Part shown: positions 21,735-35,400 of the stretch, piece after piece
Layout: each line of letters begins with the position of its first letter
Position numbering within the stretch: the first letter of the stretch is position 1
Assembly (NCBI RefSeq): GCF_023973825.1
Contig: NC_090127.1
Coordinates: forward strand, 2,574,501-2,638,500
Length of the DNA: 64,000 nt
From: Plasmodium brasilianum
Lineage: Eukaryota > Apicomplexa > Aconoidasida > Haemosporida > Plasmodiidae
Reading direction: 5' to 3'
Program-made: the position numbers and the translations under genes
Notes under the pieces: generated by a model
The model's database searches: none
What the model saw: the letters and a program-made list of their open reading frames with translations, nothing else
What the model was told of the DNA's origin: nothing

Positions 21735-22418
21735 AAAGTAAAACAGGATATGATAAAGTGCATCGTAGCCAAATACACTGTGCATAAATAACACCTATAA
21801 AAAGTTAATACCTCTGTTCTTTTCAAATTTATTTTTCCATCGCGAATTTTTCGTTAATATCATTTTAATTTCTTTTTAAATAAGTTTAATATATTTATTA
21901 TTTAAAAAAAAGGAACAATTTCCGCAAAAAAGTAGCACAGAGAAAGTTTTTTTAAAATTGCGCGTTAAATAAAGCGTGTTAAATAAAACGTGGAAGCATA
22001 AAAATAATACCTTGCGAATTTCAAAATGTGTAAAGCATGGTTTGAAGAACATACCACATAATATGCATATATACCCATATATATATATATATACCTACAT
22101 ATATACCTACATATAAATATATATATATATTTATATATATATATATATATCTATATATATATATATATTTATATTCATATTTATATGTGACAAACTGAAT
22201 AAATTATGAATTTTTCTTTTTTTTTAATTTCAACAAATTTTACCCAAATGGTAATATGTATACACATATAATTACGCACACGTGTATTTCTATCAATATG
22301 CAATGATATTGGCTATTTTTTTTTTTTTTTTTTTTTTTCACGTTGTAGAACTTTAATTAATGTTTTTAATTAAATAAATAAATATATCCTACCCACACAC
22401 ACACCACCTCTTAGAATG
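21735..22418. other. Convergent intergenic region
   Basis: Between the UBA2 stop and the stop of the large minus-strand gene. Holds TA-rich text at about 22076-22170 and T22 at about 22318. No gene. Confidence 0.55.
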
Positions 22419-25400
22419 TCATTTACTCCTTTCTATCAAAATGTCCACTTTATAAGCAACAATGTACACATTAGCATAAATAGAAATTAAGTTATAAATA
22501 GGATTATCAAAAATTTGTATAATTAAACCTTGAGATGTATTAAAATGTTGGTCAATAATATTCAAATTTTTAAAATACAATTTTTTCGAATTTTTATGAA
22601 CAATTAAGGTTTTATTTTTTATTTGAAGTAATGGGCAGAACAAATTTCTGAACTGGTAAGGTGAATTCTGCGTTCTTTTAAATTTTAATGCATTACTGTC
22701 TACACTGTCTGCACTGTCTTCACTGTCTACATTGTCTACATCACCAGTACTGTCAACACCTTCATCGTCTATTCTTTCGCGCAAAGTACTTTCCTTAATT
22801 ACTTCATTTAAAAGAAAAACAAGCTGAACATTATTTATGTTAAAGTTAACTAACTGGAAAAATTTGTACAAAAGGTTTAACGGAACGATATTTTCAATTT
22901 TTATTTTTCTCATCTTATAATTCAGGTCATATGAATTTATAAACATTTCGTACTCATTTAGACAGTTATGTTTCGTTTCATCTTCTTCCTGTTCTTCCCC
23001 TATATTAATGTCTTTGCCAGCATATTGATAATTTTCCATCTGATGGATCTCTTTTTTATGATCATTTAAAAAAATAGCTTTATCTAAAAAGTTATTGTCG
23101 TGTTGTAATATATTCAAATATGGAATAATGGTATGTGACAAATTTTTCGAATTAATAATATTATTAACAAAATGATGATTAAAATCTGATAACTCTATAT
23201 TTTTTAATATATGTTCAAAATAATGCTGCAAATTTTTTTTTTTATAAAAAATATAATTTCTTTGAATACATTTAAAATAAACAAAAATGTCGTTTGTTGT
23301 ATATGGTAAGAAAATATTATAAAAAAGTAAAAGAAAAAATATGCTGCAATTTTTGTACTGCTTATAATTATTTAAAATATAATTCGTGTTCTTTAACAGT
23401 GTCTCTAAACACAAATTTATTAAGTCCTCTTTATAATATTCTCTATATTTTAAGGAAAAAAAATCATCATAATATTCTTTTTTTTCTAATTTCTCATTTA
23501 ACTTTTTATCTTTTAAGTGGTATTTTTTAACTGAGCTGAACTGATCAACAATATTTTTTATTTTATGGAAATTATCATTATCCCCTTCATTCGGTGAAAC
23601 CGATCCTTTGCTTAAACTCGACAACTCGTTTTTTACACAACTGCTACGGTAATTTGCAGTACTACCGCTATCATAATTTGCAGTATTACCGCTATCATAA
23701 TTTGCAGTACTACCGCTACCATAATTTGCAGTACTACCGCTACCATAATTTGCAGTACTACCGCTACCATAATTTGCAGTACTACCGCTACCATAATTTG
23801 CAGTACTACCGCTACCATAATTTGCAGTACTACCGCTACCATAATTTGCAGTACTACCGCTACCATAATTTGCAGTACTACACCTACCATAATTTGCAGT
23901 ATTGGCGCTATCATTTTCATCATCATATATAAAATGAGATCCCCTTTTTTTAAACTTATTCATGCTTTCTTTATTGTATGTGTTTGTCGTTTCACTTTCA
24001 TTTAACATCCTTTCCTGTTCATACATTTCCAAATTTTTTTTTTTTTTTTTTTTTTTTGTCCTCATTATAATCATATATCATAGATATTATATATTCTGCA
24101 CTTAATGTATCGTTCTTATTATAAATATTTTCCACATAATATTTTTTGTTTTTCTTTTTCATCTCACACATAATTAATTTTAGTTTCTCAACATATACTA
24201 CCTTTTCTTCTTCACTCATTTTTTTAAAATTACTCATCATGTAATTATAGATGCTGTAAAATTGTTGTTGTAGCATAAGACCCTCATTTTGTTCAAGCAT
24301 ATTAGTTCCATCCTGTCGTACAGTAGTATCATTTATTTTTTTATCTTCTTCATATTTTTCTTCCTTCCCTTGTTTAAACCCATTTCGAGTAATCATTGTA
24401 TTATTTCTAATCGTATTAATGGCTAATTGTTCATATAGGTACTTTTCGTCATCTCCCTTTGTGCCATCATTCATGTTACTGTAATCACTTAAAAATAATT
24501 TTAACTCAAGATCGTAAAGAGAATGATCAAAGAAATGCAAATCAGTATAGGAGAAAAATAAGGTTATTATACTTGAGACCTTCAAATCGTGTATTTGTTT
24601 AATGAGTAAATTTTTTATGATTATGATTAGATGAATTGAAAAATAAGAATAATAAGACAAATTATATAAACTCTCAAGGACATTAATCAAGTAACTGTTA
24701 TCAACATTTTTAAAATTTAACAAAAGATTATTTAAATTTAATTTATAATTTTTAATGTCAAAGAATAAATACGAATTATACGAGCTTTTAAAATATTCTT
24801 CCTCCTTCAGTTTATCCAGCCCTTTAAAAATGGACATCCTAAACCTTATAGTACCACAGTTATCACTACTCTCGTTGTTGTTGCTATAATTTTTCACTGA
24901 GTATCCATTCTTAGAGTAATTACTTACCGTTAGCCCGTTTCTTTTATCACTATTGCTGTTAAAAGGACTAGGTATATGAGGGCGCCCTTCAACTGCATTT
25001 TTACAGAGATCGATATTGCACACGCTTCTACCTACGCTACTGCTCTCCCCTTCGGGGCCATGGATGGATGTTAGTGTTCTCTGCTCATTCGCTATTGTCA
25101 GAAGTAATAATAAAATAAAATTTTCCTCTCTTAAATTTAGTAGACTTAAAATGTGTAGAAATTTGCATGCACATTTAAAAGATATTTCTGCATATTTGTA
25201 TGTAAATAAAAAATTGTAAATATCAAAAATTATAGAATCAACAGAGTGCATTTTTTTTTTTGTTTTCATATAATATTTAGACAAGGCTAATAGTAAATGT
25301 TGTAGTGAAGTAACGTTCACAGTATTTATATATCTATATGTAATATCTTTTATTTCTTCATATAGTTCTGATGGGAAAATATTAATTTTAGATAAACACG

Positions 25401-28400
25401 AAATAGATATACAGAACGAGTTGATATTCATGTTTTTAAAAAGAATTAATTTTTTTACTATTGCTTTGATTAACTCATTTTCTATTTTAATAATTTCATT
25501 TAAATGATGTTGTTTGTTATGTTTTTCTTTATCTTTTTCATTTTCTCCCTTTGCATGGGACAACATATAGCTTCCTTTGTTAGCGCCCTCCCACTTGTTT
25601 CGTTTATCACACGCAGCGGCAGCACTATCTATATGGTAATTATTATAAGTACGATAGTTATACTGCTTATCCGGTCCATCCCTATTGGTACTTTTGTTCT
25701 GCGTGGGTATTTCCTTTTCACTGTCCTTACTTGCATAGTTGCTGCTTCCATCTTGAGTACCAATTTGTGCTTTGTCCAAAGAACTTTCGATAATGTCGTT
25801 ACTACCGTGAATGCGACTTTCCTCAGGGTACTTGGTACAAGCGAGATTCCCATCACCTCTTGCACGCAAATTATCAGTCGAAAAACTTCCATCCCTATTG
25901 ATCGACTTTATCAAGTACTTATTTTTTTCATTTGTTGGTTGAGGTATTAATACCCGTTCTCTTTTTCTGTCAATAAGGTTGTTCAGGCCATATAAGAGAC
26001 AAGACAACCCATACTCGTTAATTTTATCCATTTTTTTTAAAATTTCTTTAATGACTACTTTGTAAAAATCGTTACATACGTTTTTAATTTTTAATTTCCC
26101 TAAGGAATAAATAAGTGCAACCAGGGAATGTATGTTAGTATCTTTCACCTCGTTTATAAAATTTTTTTTATCTAGCGAAAAAAAATTATTATGAAATAAC
26201 TGATATTTTGCTAAAATATTACAGATAATAATATTATTATTTAATGTCATATTTTTTTTTTTATAAATAAATATATTTAATATTTTATTAACTAGTAACA
26301 GGTCATAATTATTATTACTGTTTTTCACATGATTAAGAAATATATGTATTATGTCCTTTTCACTATATTCATTCAAAAAAAAATATATTATTTTAACAAC
26401 ATAATTGCCACATTCTGTCAAGTTATTCCTGTTTAACAGCAGAAAAAGACTTAACACGTCTTTTTTCTTAATTGCTATATTATTATATTTTAAATGTGCG
26501 TCATTTAGATGGAGGCAAACATGGCTGTTAGTACTGCTGTTAGTACTGCTGTTAGTACTGCTGTTAGTACTGCTGTTAGTACTGCTGTTAGTACTGCTGT
26601 TAGTACTGCTGTTAGTACTGCTGTTAGTACTGCTGTTAGTACTGCTGTTAGTACTGCTGTTAGTACTGCTGTTAGTACTGCTGTTAGTACTGCTGTTAGT
26701 ACTGCTGTTAGTACTGCTGTTAGTACTGCTGTTAGTATTGCTGTTAGTACTGCTGTTAGTATTGCTGTTAGTACTGCCCTTAGTATTGCAGTATTTATTT
26801 CCGCTTTGCATACTTTCCCCTGCACTGTTAAGCTCAATATGCATGTCACTTACTCCTTTTAGAAATGCTTTCCTTTTCAATAACAAATTTTTTGAAATCG
26901 CTGAGGGGGGGGTACGCATACTCGCTGCTATATTGCTAGTGATTATTTTACTCGCTGCTACCTTGCCCCTCCCATATCTGGATCCATCTTCCTCCTGTTT
27001 TATATAGTCATTTTTGAAAATACCCTCACTTGGCTCTCCACTTCCTTTACCTCCAACACGTTCATGTAATTGGATTCTTTCCATTATATTACTGTACCCA
27101 TTAGTGTATAAGTTTTCTTTCTCTTCTACATTCGTACATTGTATAATTGATCCTTTTTTTTTTACTTTATTAGGGCTTGAAAAAAAGGGCTTAAGAAATA
27201 CATGCCTTTGCAATTTTTCATTTTTTAACTCCTTTTCATATTTATTAAACAAGCTTTGATAATTTAAAAAATTAAAAAAAATACTCATCTGCACTTCTTT
27301 TCTTTCTTTTTCTGAGCTATAGAAGTAGAAATTGTCCAGATAAATCTGCTTACCCTTTTCGATGACACCACTATCATGTGCATAAATTTCATAAAAAAGG
27401 TGCATTAGTAAAGTTATACTTTTTTCATTAGCTGTAAATTTTTTATATGTATATACTATCTTTTCCTTTAGTAGTTGATGACTATTTGATTTTCGAAATA
27501 TGTGTAACGTTTTTCCCTCTTGTCCTAAGGTAATATATTTTTTAAAAAATTCAAAAAAAATAGTAGAATAATTTAAATTAATAAAAAAAGGGATTAAATA
27601 AAAATGAAAGTGCATTATTATGTTATTTAAAAATTTTAAAAACTCTTTTAAATATTTTGTATAAATCTTATATTCGCTTGGGATAATAAAAGGGAAATAG
27701 TACAACAGAAATAACGGATTATAAAAATAAAAATTACAAAAGTAGATATGTTTTATATATTTATAAATTTTTTCCTCATAATTATTTACACATATGGACA
27801 AAAATGCGTTTAATATATATTCCTTTAGTATACACGTATCTGTCATTTTCGATAATAGGGAACTGTCCACTTTATTCTTATTATCCGCAATTCCATTATT
27901 TTTAAAAATATTACTACTTAAATAACTACATTTTAAACTATTATTTTGCATCTCCTCTGTACCATTTTTTTCGCCATACCTATTATTTACTAAATAATAA
28001 TCATTTCTTATTTTTTCGTAATATTTTAGACCTTTATATTCATCGGATTTTTCATAAATCTCTTTATATACACCCAAATGATTTGATCTGTTATTATAAA
28101 AAAAGTACTTTATTTCGTGAGGGTAAATTTCATTATTTCTTCTTATATCACTCTCTTCATTTTTAAAATTAAACCTCTTCCACTTCCTGTCATAGTGTCT
28201 GCTAAAATTGCTTTTGCTGGAGTTGTTTATGTTAACATTACGTACATAATTTTTCGCATTATCCCTTGTATAACCATCACTTCCACTTTTGTGCATTAAA
28301 TCGTCTGACCTGTACATCTTCCTATTTGCGAGAGAAACTTTGGCGCATGAATTGTTCACTTTTTCGGTTTTGTCAATCCTTTGCTCTGCATTTTGCCTAA

Positions 28401-29343
28401 CCTGGTCATAACTTTCTTCAGAAGTTTTCCTGATCTGTTCATACCCCTCTTCAGTGGTTTTCCTGACCTGGTCATAACTTTCTTCAGAAGTTTTCCTGAT
28501 CTGTTTATACCCCTCTTCAGTGGTTTTCCTGACCTGGTCATAACTTCCCGGCTCGTCGTAACTTTTCGCCTCGACTTTGCCTGCCTGGCCAGCATCCCCT
28601 TTTACATGTTCATTAATAAAATTGATAATATCAAAAATGTAAATATTCGAAGTAGCACATTTTTTTGGAGCCTCAAAATTTACAAAAAATTTACTGTTCA
28701 GTATGTCATCATATGTTAACAACAATTTTATGTCTTTTCCCACTTGTGTCTTTTCCTCTTGTTCTCTCTTTAATTGTTCTATTTTGCTAATAAAAGCCTC
28801 TAACGTAAGTAATTTTAAAAATTCAAAATTTTTAAATTCAATGCTTAATTTTAAAACGAGAAATAAATGATAAAGACTTGTTTTTAAAATATACTGATGT
28901 GTTGTATTTACTAAAGATTTAATATCTTTCGTAAACATGCACACACTCAAAATTTTTTTAAAACTGTGTTTTCTATTATTTATAGTAATATAAGTAAATT
29001 TTTTTTTTTTTAATTTTTCTATATCTTTTTTTAACAGTGTTAAAATGTCAATTTTTAAAAATTTACAAAAATAAATTTTTTTTTTTTTATTAACAATAAT
29101 ATTATTATGTTTGCTACTATGACTGCTATTATGATTACTTTTCCCAAACAAGAAGGTAATTTCGTTATAAGTTAAATTGCTCGTCAGTTTTATCTTCTCT
29201 TCAATTTTTTTTTTCTTATCAAGTATATAATACAATTTTTTCTTTTCATTTTTCTTATTATTATAATATTTATAAAAGTAGCTTTTCAGATTGATGTTTA
29301 CAAAGCTTAATTTTTTTCTTTTTAAAAAAAAATCATCTAGCAT
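22419..29343 (-). CDS. Very large helical-repeat protein, about 2300 aa, one homopolymer break
   Basis: ATG at 29343. The frame runs to a poly-Lys stretch encoded by A24 (24034-24057 on the plus strand), where it shifts by one base and continues (NLEMYEQERMLNESETTN) to the stop at 22419. The total length is one base over a multiple of three, so I treat it as one gene. It has long helical parts with a repeating L-x-x-L-x-x-L pattern, for example SLVALIYSLGKLKIKNV, GLSCLLYGLNNLIDR, SLQHLLLALSKYY and SSIITLFFSYTDLHFF. These resemble the heptatricopeptide-type repeats of apicomplexan organellar RNA-binding proteins. No RAP domain is clear at the C-terminus. Low-complexity insertions include an NSST repeat, an STANYGSG repeat and a 21-residue QIRKTSEESYDQVRKTTEEG repeat. 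Function unknown; an organellar RNA role is inference only. Confidence 0.8.
23651..23905. repeat. 24-bp coding minisatellite, about 10 copies
   Basis: Encodes the octapeptide SGSTANYG, with D and R variants at the ends. It lies inside the large minus-strand gene just after the frame break. In-phase frames on both strands stay open, so the ORFs on the plus strand here are shadows. Confidence 0.9.
24034..24057. repeat. T24 homopolymer within a coding region
   Basis: A run of 24 T on the plus strand encodes poly-Lys on the minus strand. It is the site of the single-base frame change in the large gene. Confidence 0.85.
26523..26795. repeat. 12-bp coding minisatellite, about 22 copies
   Basis: Encodes alternating NSST on the minus strand (unit GTTAGTACTGCT on the plus strand). 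Other frames give long LLLV, AVST or TAVL shadow peptides. Confidence 0.9.
28400..28560. repeat. 63-bp coding repeat, about 2.5 copies
   Basis: Encodes QIRKTSEESYDQVRKTTEEG plus one residue per unit, a charged, probably helical repeat near the N-terminal third of the large protein. Confidence 0.85.
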
Positions 29344-30015
29344 AATTAATCATCTTACAAAAAAAAAAAAAAAAAAAAAAATTATTTATAGTATAAAAAA
29401 GTATTTATAATATATAACATGTTTGTTGGCCATATATGGGTTTAATCGTTTTATTTTGTTTTATTTTGTTTTATTTTTAATAACAGAAAAAATGAGGAAA
29501 ACACAACTGTCCTTTTAATTGCTGTTTGTTTCTGTTCTAATTTTTGTATGTGTACAAGTTCCTTTGATACACGAAGTTACAGTGTGTTATATATAAGCGC
29601 ATACTTACGCATACGTATAAATATAAATATGTTTGGAGCGTATGTATATAGTATAATAATGTAGCGTAGGTATATGGCATAATAATGTAGCATAAGTATA
29701 TGGCATAATAATATAGCATAATTATACAGTATATGGCATAATAATATAGCATAATTATACAGTATATGTTTGTATATATAAATAACATACATTCGTATAT
29801 ACGTTCATATATGATGTACTACCGTTTACATATTGTTCTCATATGTTTAGCTTATCTAGCTGGCACAGTGTATAATGTATAACGTTTTGACAGCTCCTAT
29901 AAAATATGTTAACATCCTTTTTGTAAATAATGGTTTTTCCTCTTTTCTAAGAAATACTGTTTTTATAATTTCGATGTGTAATTATATCTCTTCTTTTTTT
30001 TTTCTTTTTCTTTTT

Positions 30016-30046
<31 letters not shown>

Positions 30047-31021
30047 TATCTAGTGTTGGTTACTCCCGAATTTTAATTTATTGCACTAATATTTTATTTT
30101 TATTTTTTTTTCATTAAATAAACATCGTTGTCGTTACTTCATATTTATGCAGTAAATATATGTAACTACTACAATTATTATAAGTATTATCTTTTTCTAT
30201 AACTTCATCTTCTCCTCCCCCTCGAATGAAATACTTTATTATAAACTTAAAAAATATAATTTATTTTATATTTATAAAATTTTTTTTAAATACCCATTTT
30301 GTGTTTATTTCTTGTTCATGTATATATGTACATGTATATATGTACATATATATATATATATAAGCTTTTATTATTTTTATTTTTTATATAACAAATTGCA
30401 TATTTTTTTATTTATAATGTTATATCCCGCTTTTTACTTTGCGTCAATTTGTTCAAAAGTCAACATGCATTTGTACCTTTACAAAACGAAAAGAAGTATT
30501 TCTTACGCATTTGCATTTTTGTATATTCTTTTTCAAAACAAAAACAAGAAAAATATAGAAAAGAACAGTAAAGCGAAAGAACGCAAAAAAAAAAAAAATA
30601 AATAAATAAAATAAATTAAAACCATTCTTCTTACTTAAATATATATATATATAGAACAGAATTAAATAGTGAGCACATACTATATCACAACTTTAACAAA
30701 CAGATTGATATTTTGTCAATTTTGTCCCTTTTTAAGTTACTATACTTTTCAGCTGTTCGTAATGGTAAGAAGTTGACCTATGGTGATAGCTGGGAGTGAA
30801 TATATATATGAACAAATCATTATGTATTATATGCATTCCAATTCATACATACATAATATACAAATCCATATATACGTGTAAGTCGTATCCGTATGTCCAT
30901 ATGTTCACATGTTCATACACGTGTACAACAATAGTCCTATTATGAACACGTGTGTTAACTCGTTTAATAAAAGCAGCCAAGTAAATACGATCGGAGCGCA
31001 CTCATTTAACGAACAGGCAAA
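29344..31021. other. Divergent intergenic region of about 1.7 kb
   Basis: Lies between two large divergent genes and should hold both promoters. It contains A/T homopolymers, an imperfect array at 29640-29765 (units with GCATAATAATATAGCATAA), and TA runs near 30345 and 30640. Frames here are low-complexity and not called. Confidence 0.5.
29640..29765. repeat. Imperfect 22-45-bp repeat
   Basis: Units built from GTATATGGCATAATAATATA and AGCATAATTATACA. The Tyr/Ile-rich minus-strand frames across it are artefacts. Confidence 0.7.
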
Positions 31022-32459
31022 ATGAAAATTACAAATCGGCTGCAAAATTTTTTTTCGAAATTTGATAAAAAAAAGATTAAGAAAGATTGTATAGTAAATA
31101 TAAAAAACATTTTAAGTGAAAAAAATGAAAAAAAAAAAGAGGAAGAGTTAAAAGAACTATTTGAGTTTTTGTCCAGTTTGCTATACAAGGATTTGGAAAA
31201 GGATGTTGTAAAAATACAAATAAATTTGCTAGAAAAAAAAAAAAAAAATCTTCTTTTTAGAAATTTAAGAAAGATATTTAAAACTTTACTTTTATTTAAA
31301 AATGAAAAGGATTATATAGAAATGCTGTGTGATTTTTTATTTTATTTATTTAAGTATATGAGAAAAATAAATGTAAGGAAATGCTACAAGTTAATTAGGG
31401 GGATCTCTTCTGCAAGTCAGCTATATGGTAATAACTGTCTAAAGGATGATAATAGGGGTAGGAGGGGATCACTAACGGATGAGCTTCTTAAGAGGGAAGT
31501 AACTACGAATGACGATGATAATGAAGTTACATGTACTACAAAGCGTAGCAACAACATAGTTGGGAACAACAACAACGAAGGAAGTAATAGGAAGCATCTT
31601 GAGAGGGGAAGAAGTAAGATTCCAACCTGTATGAGTGCACATAACGATTTATTGTTTCATTTTTTACTGAATAGCAATATTTTAATATATTTAGAAATGC
31701 TAAAAAAAGGGAGCAGCAAAAATTTACAGTATGAAGAGCATTATTTTTTTATGAATTTAAAGAAGTCGATGATAAATAAAAAATATATTTTAAAACTATG
31801 TGACCTAGTTATCTTTATAATTTTAAATTATCCAAATTTCCCCATATTTATTGATACGCTATTTAATTTATTTTTTTTTGTTCGTAATAATCTGATTACG
31901 TTTTTTCTGAATAATATATACAAAAGGTTGTCAGACATTTTTATTTTAAAAAATAATGAGATAAATAAAAATTTTACAGTAAAGAAATATTATAATCTTT
32001 TATTTTATGTATATTTTTTATATAAAATAAAAATGTTTACATATTTGTATTTATACCCAAAAAAATGTGCATTTTTACTAAATGACCACGTAAATGCAAA
32101 AGATATTATGGAGTTTTATACACGTATTTTGAATAATTATAAAAATAGCTTATATTGTTGTTTTTATGAAATAAATAAAAAGAAGAATGCCAAATCTTGG
32201 CAAAATTTCTGTTTAGTTATAATTTATTTAGTTAACTTTATTTATACGAGTCATAAAAGCATTTTGAATGTTTTTCCAAGAATTACCAGTAACTGCATTT
32301 TATTTAAAAAATACAAAGATGTCTTTCTTCACTATCACAAAATTTTTGATACGTTATTTAAATTTAATCAAGATAGTAATTTAACTAATTTGAAGATAAT
32401 GAGTATCATATGTAGCAGTTTGTGTACGGACAAAAAATATTGTACAGACGCATTAATGA

Positions 32460-32498
<39 letters not shown>

Positions 32499-35400
32499 CA
32501 AGATAAGCCAAACGGGTCAAAGTGACAACGGTGAGGACAACATAGGAAAGGACGAGCAGCGTGGGCTAATAAACCCAATAATAGAGGAAGCGAAAAAAAA
32601 AAAAGAAAAAACAAAAGAGGAAATAACTAAGTTCGAAATGTACAAATTGTTGTACAGGATTATTCCAGATGGTAATAATAGCATTAGCATTATTAGCGGC
32701 AATGGTGGCAGTAGTAACGTTGGTAATAGCAGTTGTGCTTACTCGTGTGCATTAAGTTTCCACTTTTTATATGCCTTGACGAGCAGATGTGTAAGGCTGT
32801 ACAACTTTCCAACAATTCTGAGAGATGCCATTTTTTATAAAAAATTGCTCATTCAAAAGATATACAAAGAAAAGAATGAAGAGGAGCAATTACGAAATAG
32901 TAACAGTACTAGTAGTGGTAAAGTTTCGTTATTGGAGTACTCCAAAAATTTATACAACAACTCCTTTTTAAATCTTATTAAAAATAAATTTTGCCTTTAT
33001 ATGAACATTGATCAGAATATTCTGAACATCTTTTTAATAAATGAATTTGATAAATTTCTGACAAGCAAGAATTTAAACTACAGGAATTTTTATCTGTTAA
33101 TGTTTTATAAAACAGACAAGTATTATCAAATAAATATTCTTCTGTTTTTTCAAAAAATTATACTTAGAAATGTGTTAAAGTATGCTCTGCTTGTAGGATG
33201 TAAGGGGGGAGGTCATAACAGTCAGACGTGTGGTATGGCGGACAACGTTATAGGGTCCGTTCATGAGGGAACTATAAAAACAAGTACTGCCCTAGGAGAA
33301 GCGGTTGATGGGAAAGAGTCTACTATGAAAATCAGTAACTGTGTAGCGGACGACTGTTTAACGGATGATGGAGAAGACTTTGTTCAGGTGAGTATTGAGG
33401 AGCATCCTCGACAAGCAAGGCATGTTGCCTACTTCTTTAAGAAGGAGAATGCAAAACTTAAAATGCTTCACATGAACGAGTTTAACATTTGTAGCAAAGA
33501 CATAAATAGGATTGTTTCGAAAGCATCTGAAAATACATTCATTGTTTTAAAAAATTTAGACTTCATCGATTTAACTTGTTCGGATAAAAACTTTCTGTTT
33601 GATAAGAATGCAATTAATATACTTTTATATCAGATGACAAAAGAGAGTTTTAATCTGTTTAAATTTTTACATTCTTTTAGCTTAAAAAAAAAAGAAGATA
33701 CAAATATTTATGTAAAAAATCTTAGTTTTTTAGAAGCTATATTGAAATGCATTTACAATTTTGTAAATTCGTTTTATTCAATTAGTAAGCTTACCAGATC
33801 AGGCAAAAAATGTGTCTTATGTTGTAATGACAAAAAACAGTTCGTTTTATTCACTAATAATTATTATGAACAGATAAAAAATAAAAAGATGAAAACAAGA
33901 GTGACAGAGAAAAATGTGTACTTACGTTTTGAAAAAAATTTTAATAGAAAATGTGCGAAGGGAAAAAATTTTAAAATCATGAAAAATCTGATTAAGCTGT
34001 ATGTTACTACAATAATTGAGAAGAATAAAAAGGAAAAATATTTTTGTACAACAGAAGAAATTGAAATAGCTAAAATAATTTTGTTTGTTTTTAATTTTAT
34101 GATATTTTATATGACCAATAATTTAAATAATGAAAACAACCTGAACAAGCAATGTGAAAAAAAAAGAATAAACGGAAAACAATTAAAAAAAAGGTATTGT
34201 GATATTTTCACCCATATACATGTGTTTCCCAATTTGATAAAAAGGTATAAGGATAAAAAACAAACTGCTAGAGATGATTTAAAAAAGGAGTTGATAAGAT
34301 TTTCGAAAAATTATTCTTTTATAGGCAAACAGTTGAATAGCAATGTAGATAAAAATTATTTCATATTTTTTACCAATTATAATTTTTTGCAAATAAACAA
34401 AGAAAACAAAGATTTTCAAACGTGTAGGCAAATTTACAATCTCTTTAAAAGTGTAACACTTGAGATGGTATTCAGTAATGGTACACTGCCAACTAAAGGG
34501 GATGAAATAGTGGAAGAACATGGTAAAGAGCAAAAGGGGCAATCCTCATCCGCATCTATGTGTGTATCTGAAACTGGAACTGTAACTGCAACTGCAACTG
34601 CAACTGCAAACGGGGGCGATCAGCAGCAGGAGAGCGAAGATGATATTGTCATTTCGGGTGGATCCTTGCTAGACATATTAGCAGAGAATGCAAAAAAGGA
34701 AAGGAAGAGTCATATCATGAAAAGAAAGAAAATTCGTACTGATCTATTTTACAATGTTATCAATTTATTAAAATATTTAAAAATAAATATAAAAGAGCAG
34801 AGCGCAGAAGGAGTAATAAGGACTCTTCATTACCTACTCCAATCCCTTGTTATGATTTCAAGAAAGGTTAAAATGATTGCAAAGCGGGAACAAGTTCTGG
34901 TCGAGCAGTTGGGGGATGTAGCAGTAGTACAAGAAAAATGGCGTGGAAAAAAGGTGCAACAGGATAATAGTGAAATGGGTGGAAGAAATGGAAGGGATGG
35001 AAGAGAAGAGCAAGACAAAACCGTAGACAGGAGCACAAATGACGGTATGTACACAGATACGCATGTAGATATGCTTGAAGTTATGGGGGAATCATCGGAT
35101 GATGTAACACGTGCGGATGTGTGTGAAATAACGAATGGGGAATTATATGATGGTACGAATAAAACAGATAAAAAAAGAGCGAATGAAGGTGATAGCTGCA
35201 TTGGTAGTAGTAGTGGTAGTGATAATGGCAGTGTTGGTGGAAGTGATAATGGCAGTGTTGGTGGAAGTGATAATGGCAGTGTTGGTGGAAGTGATAATGG
35301 CAGTGTTGGTGGAAGTGATAATGGCAGTGTTGGTGGTAGTGATAATGGCAGTGTTGGTGGTAGTGAGAGTGTTAGTTACGACCAGTCGATCAATGCTGCC

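Noticed and set aside
26405..27007. 200-aa plus-strand frame with long LLLV runs, and AVST/TAVL frames
   Set aside because: Antisense and off-frame shadows of the NSST coding repeat of the large minus-strand gene.
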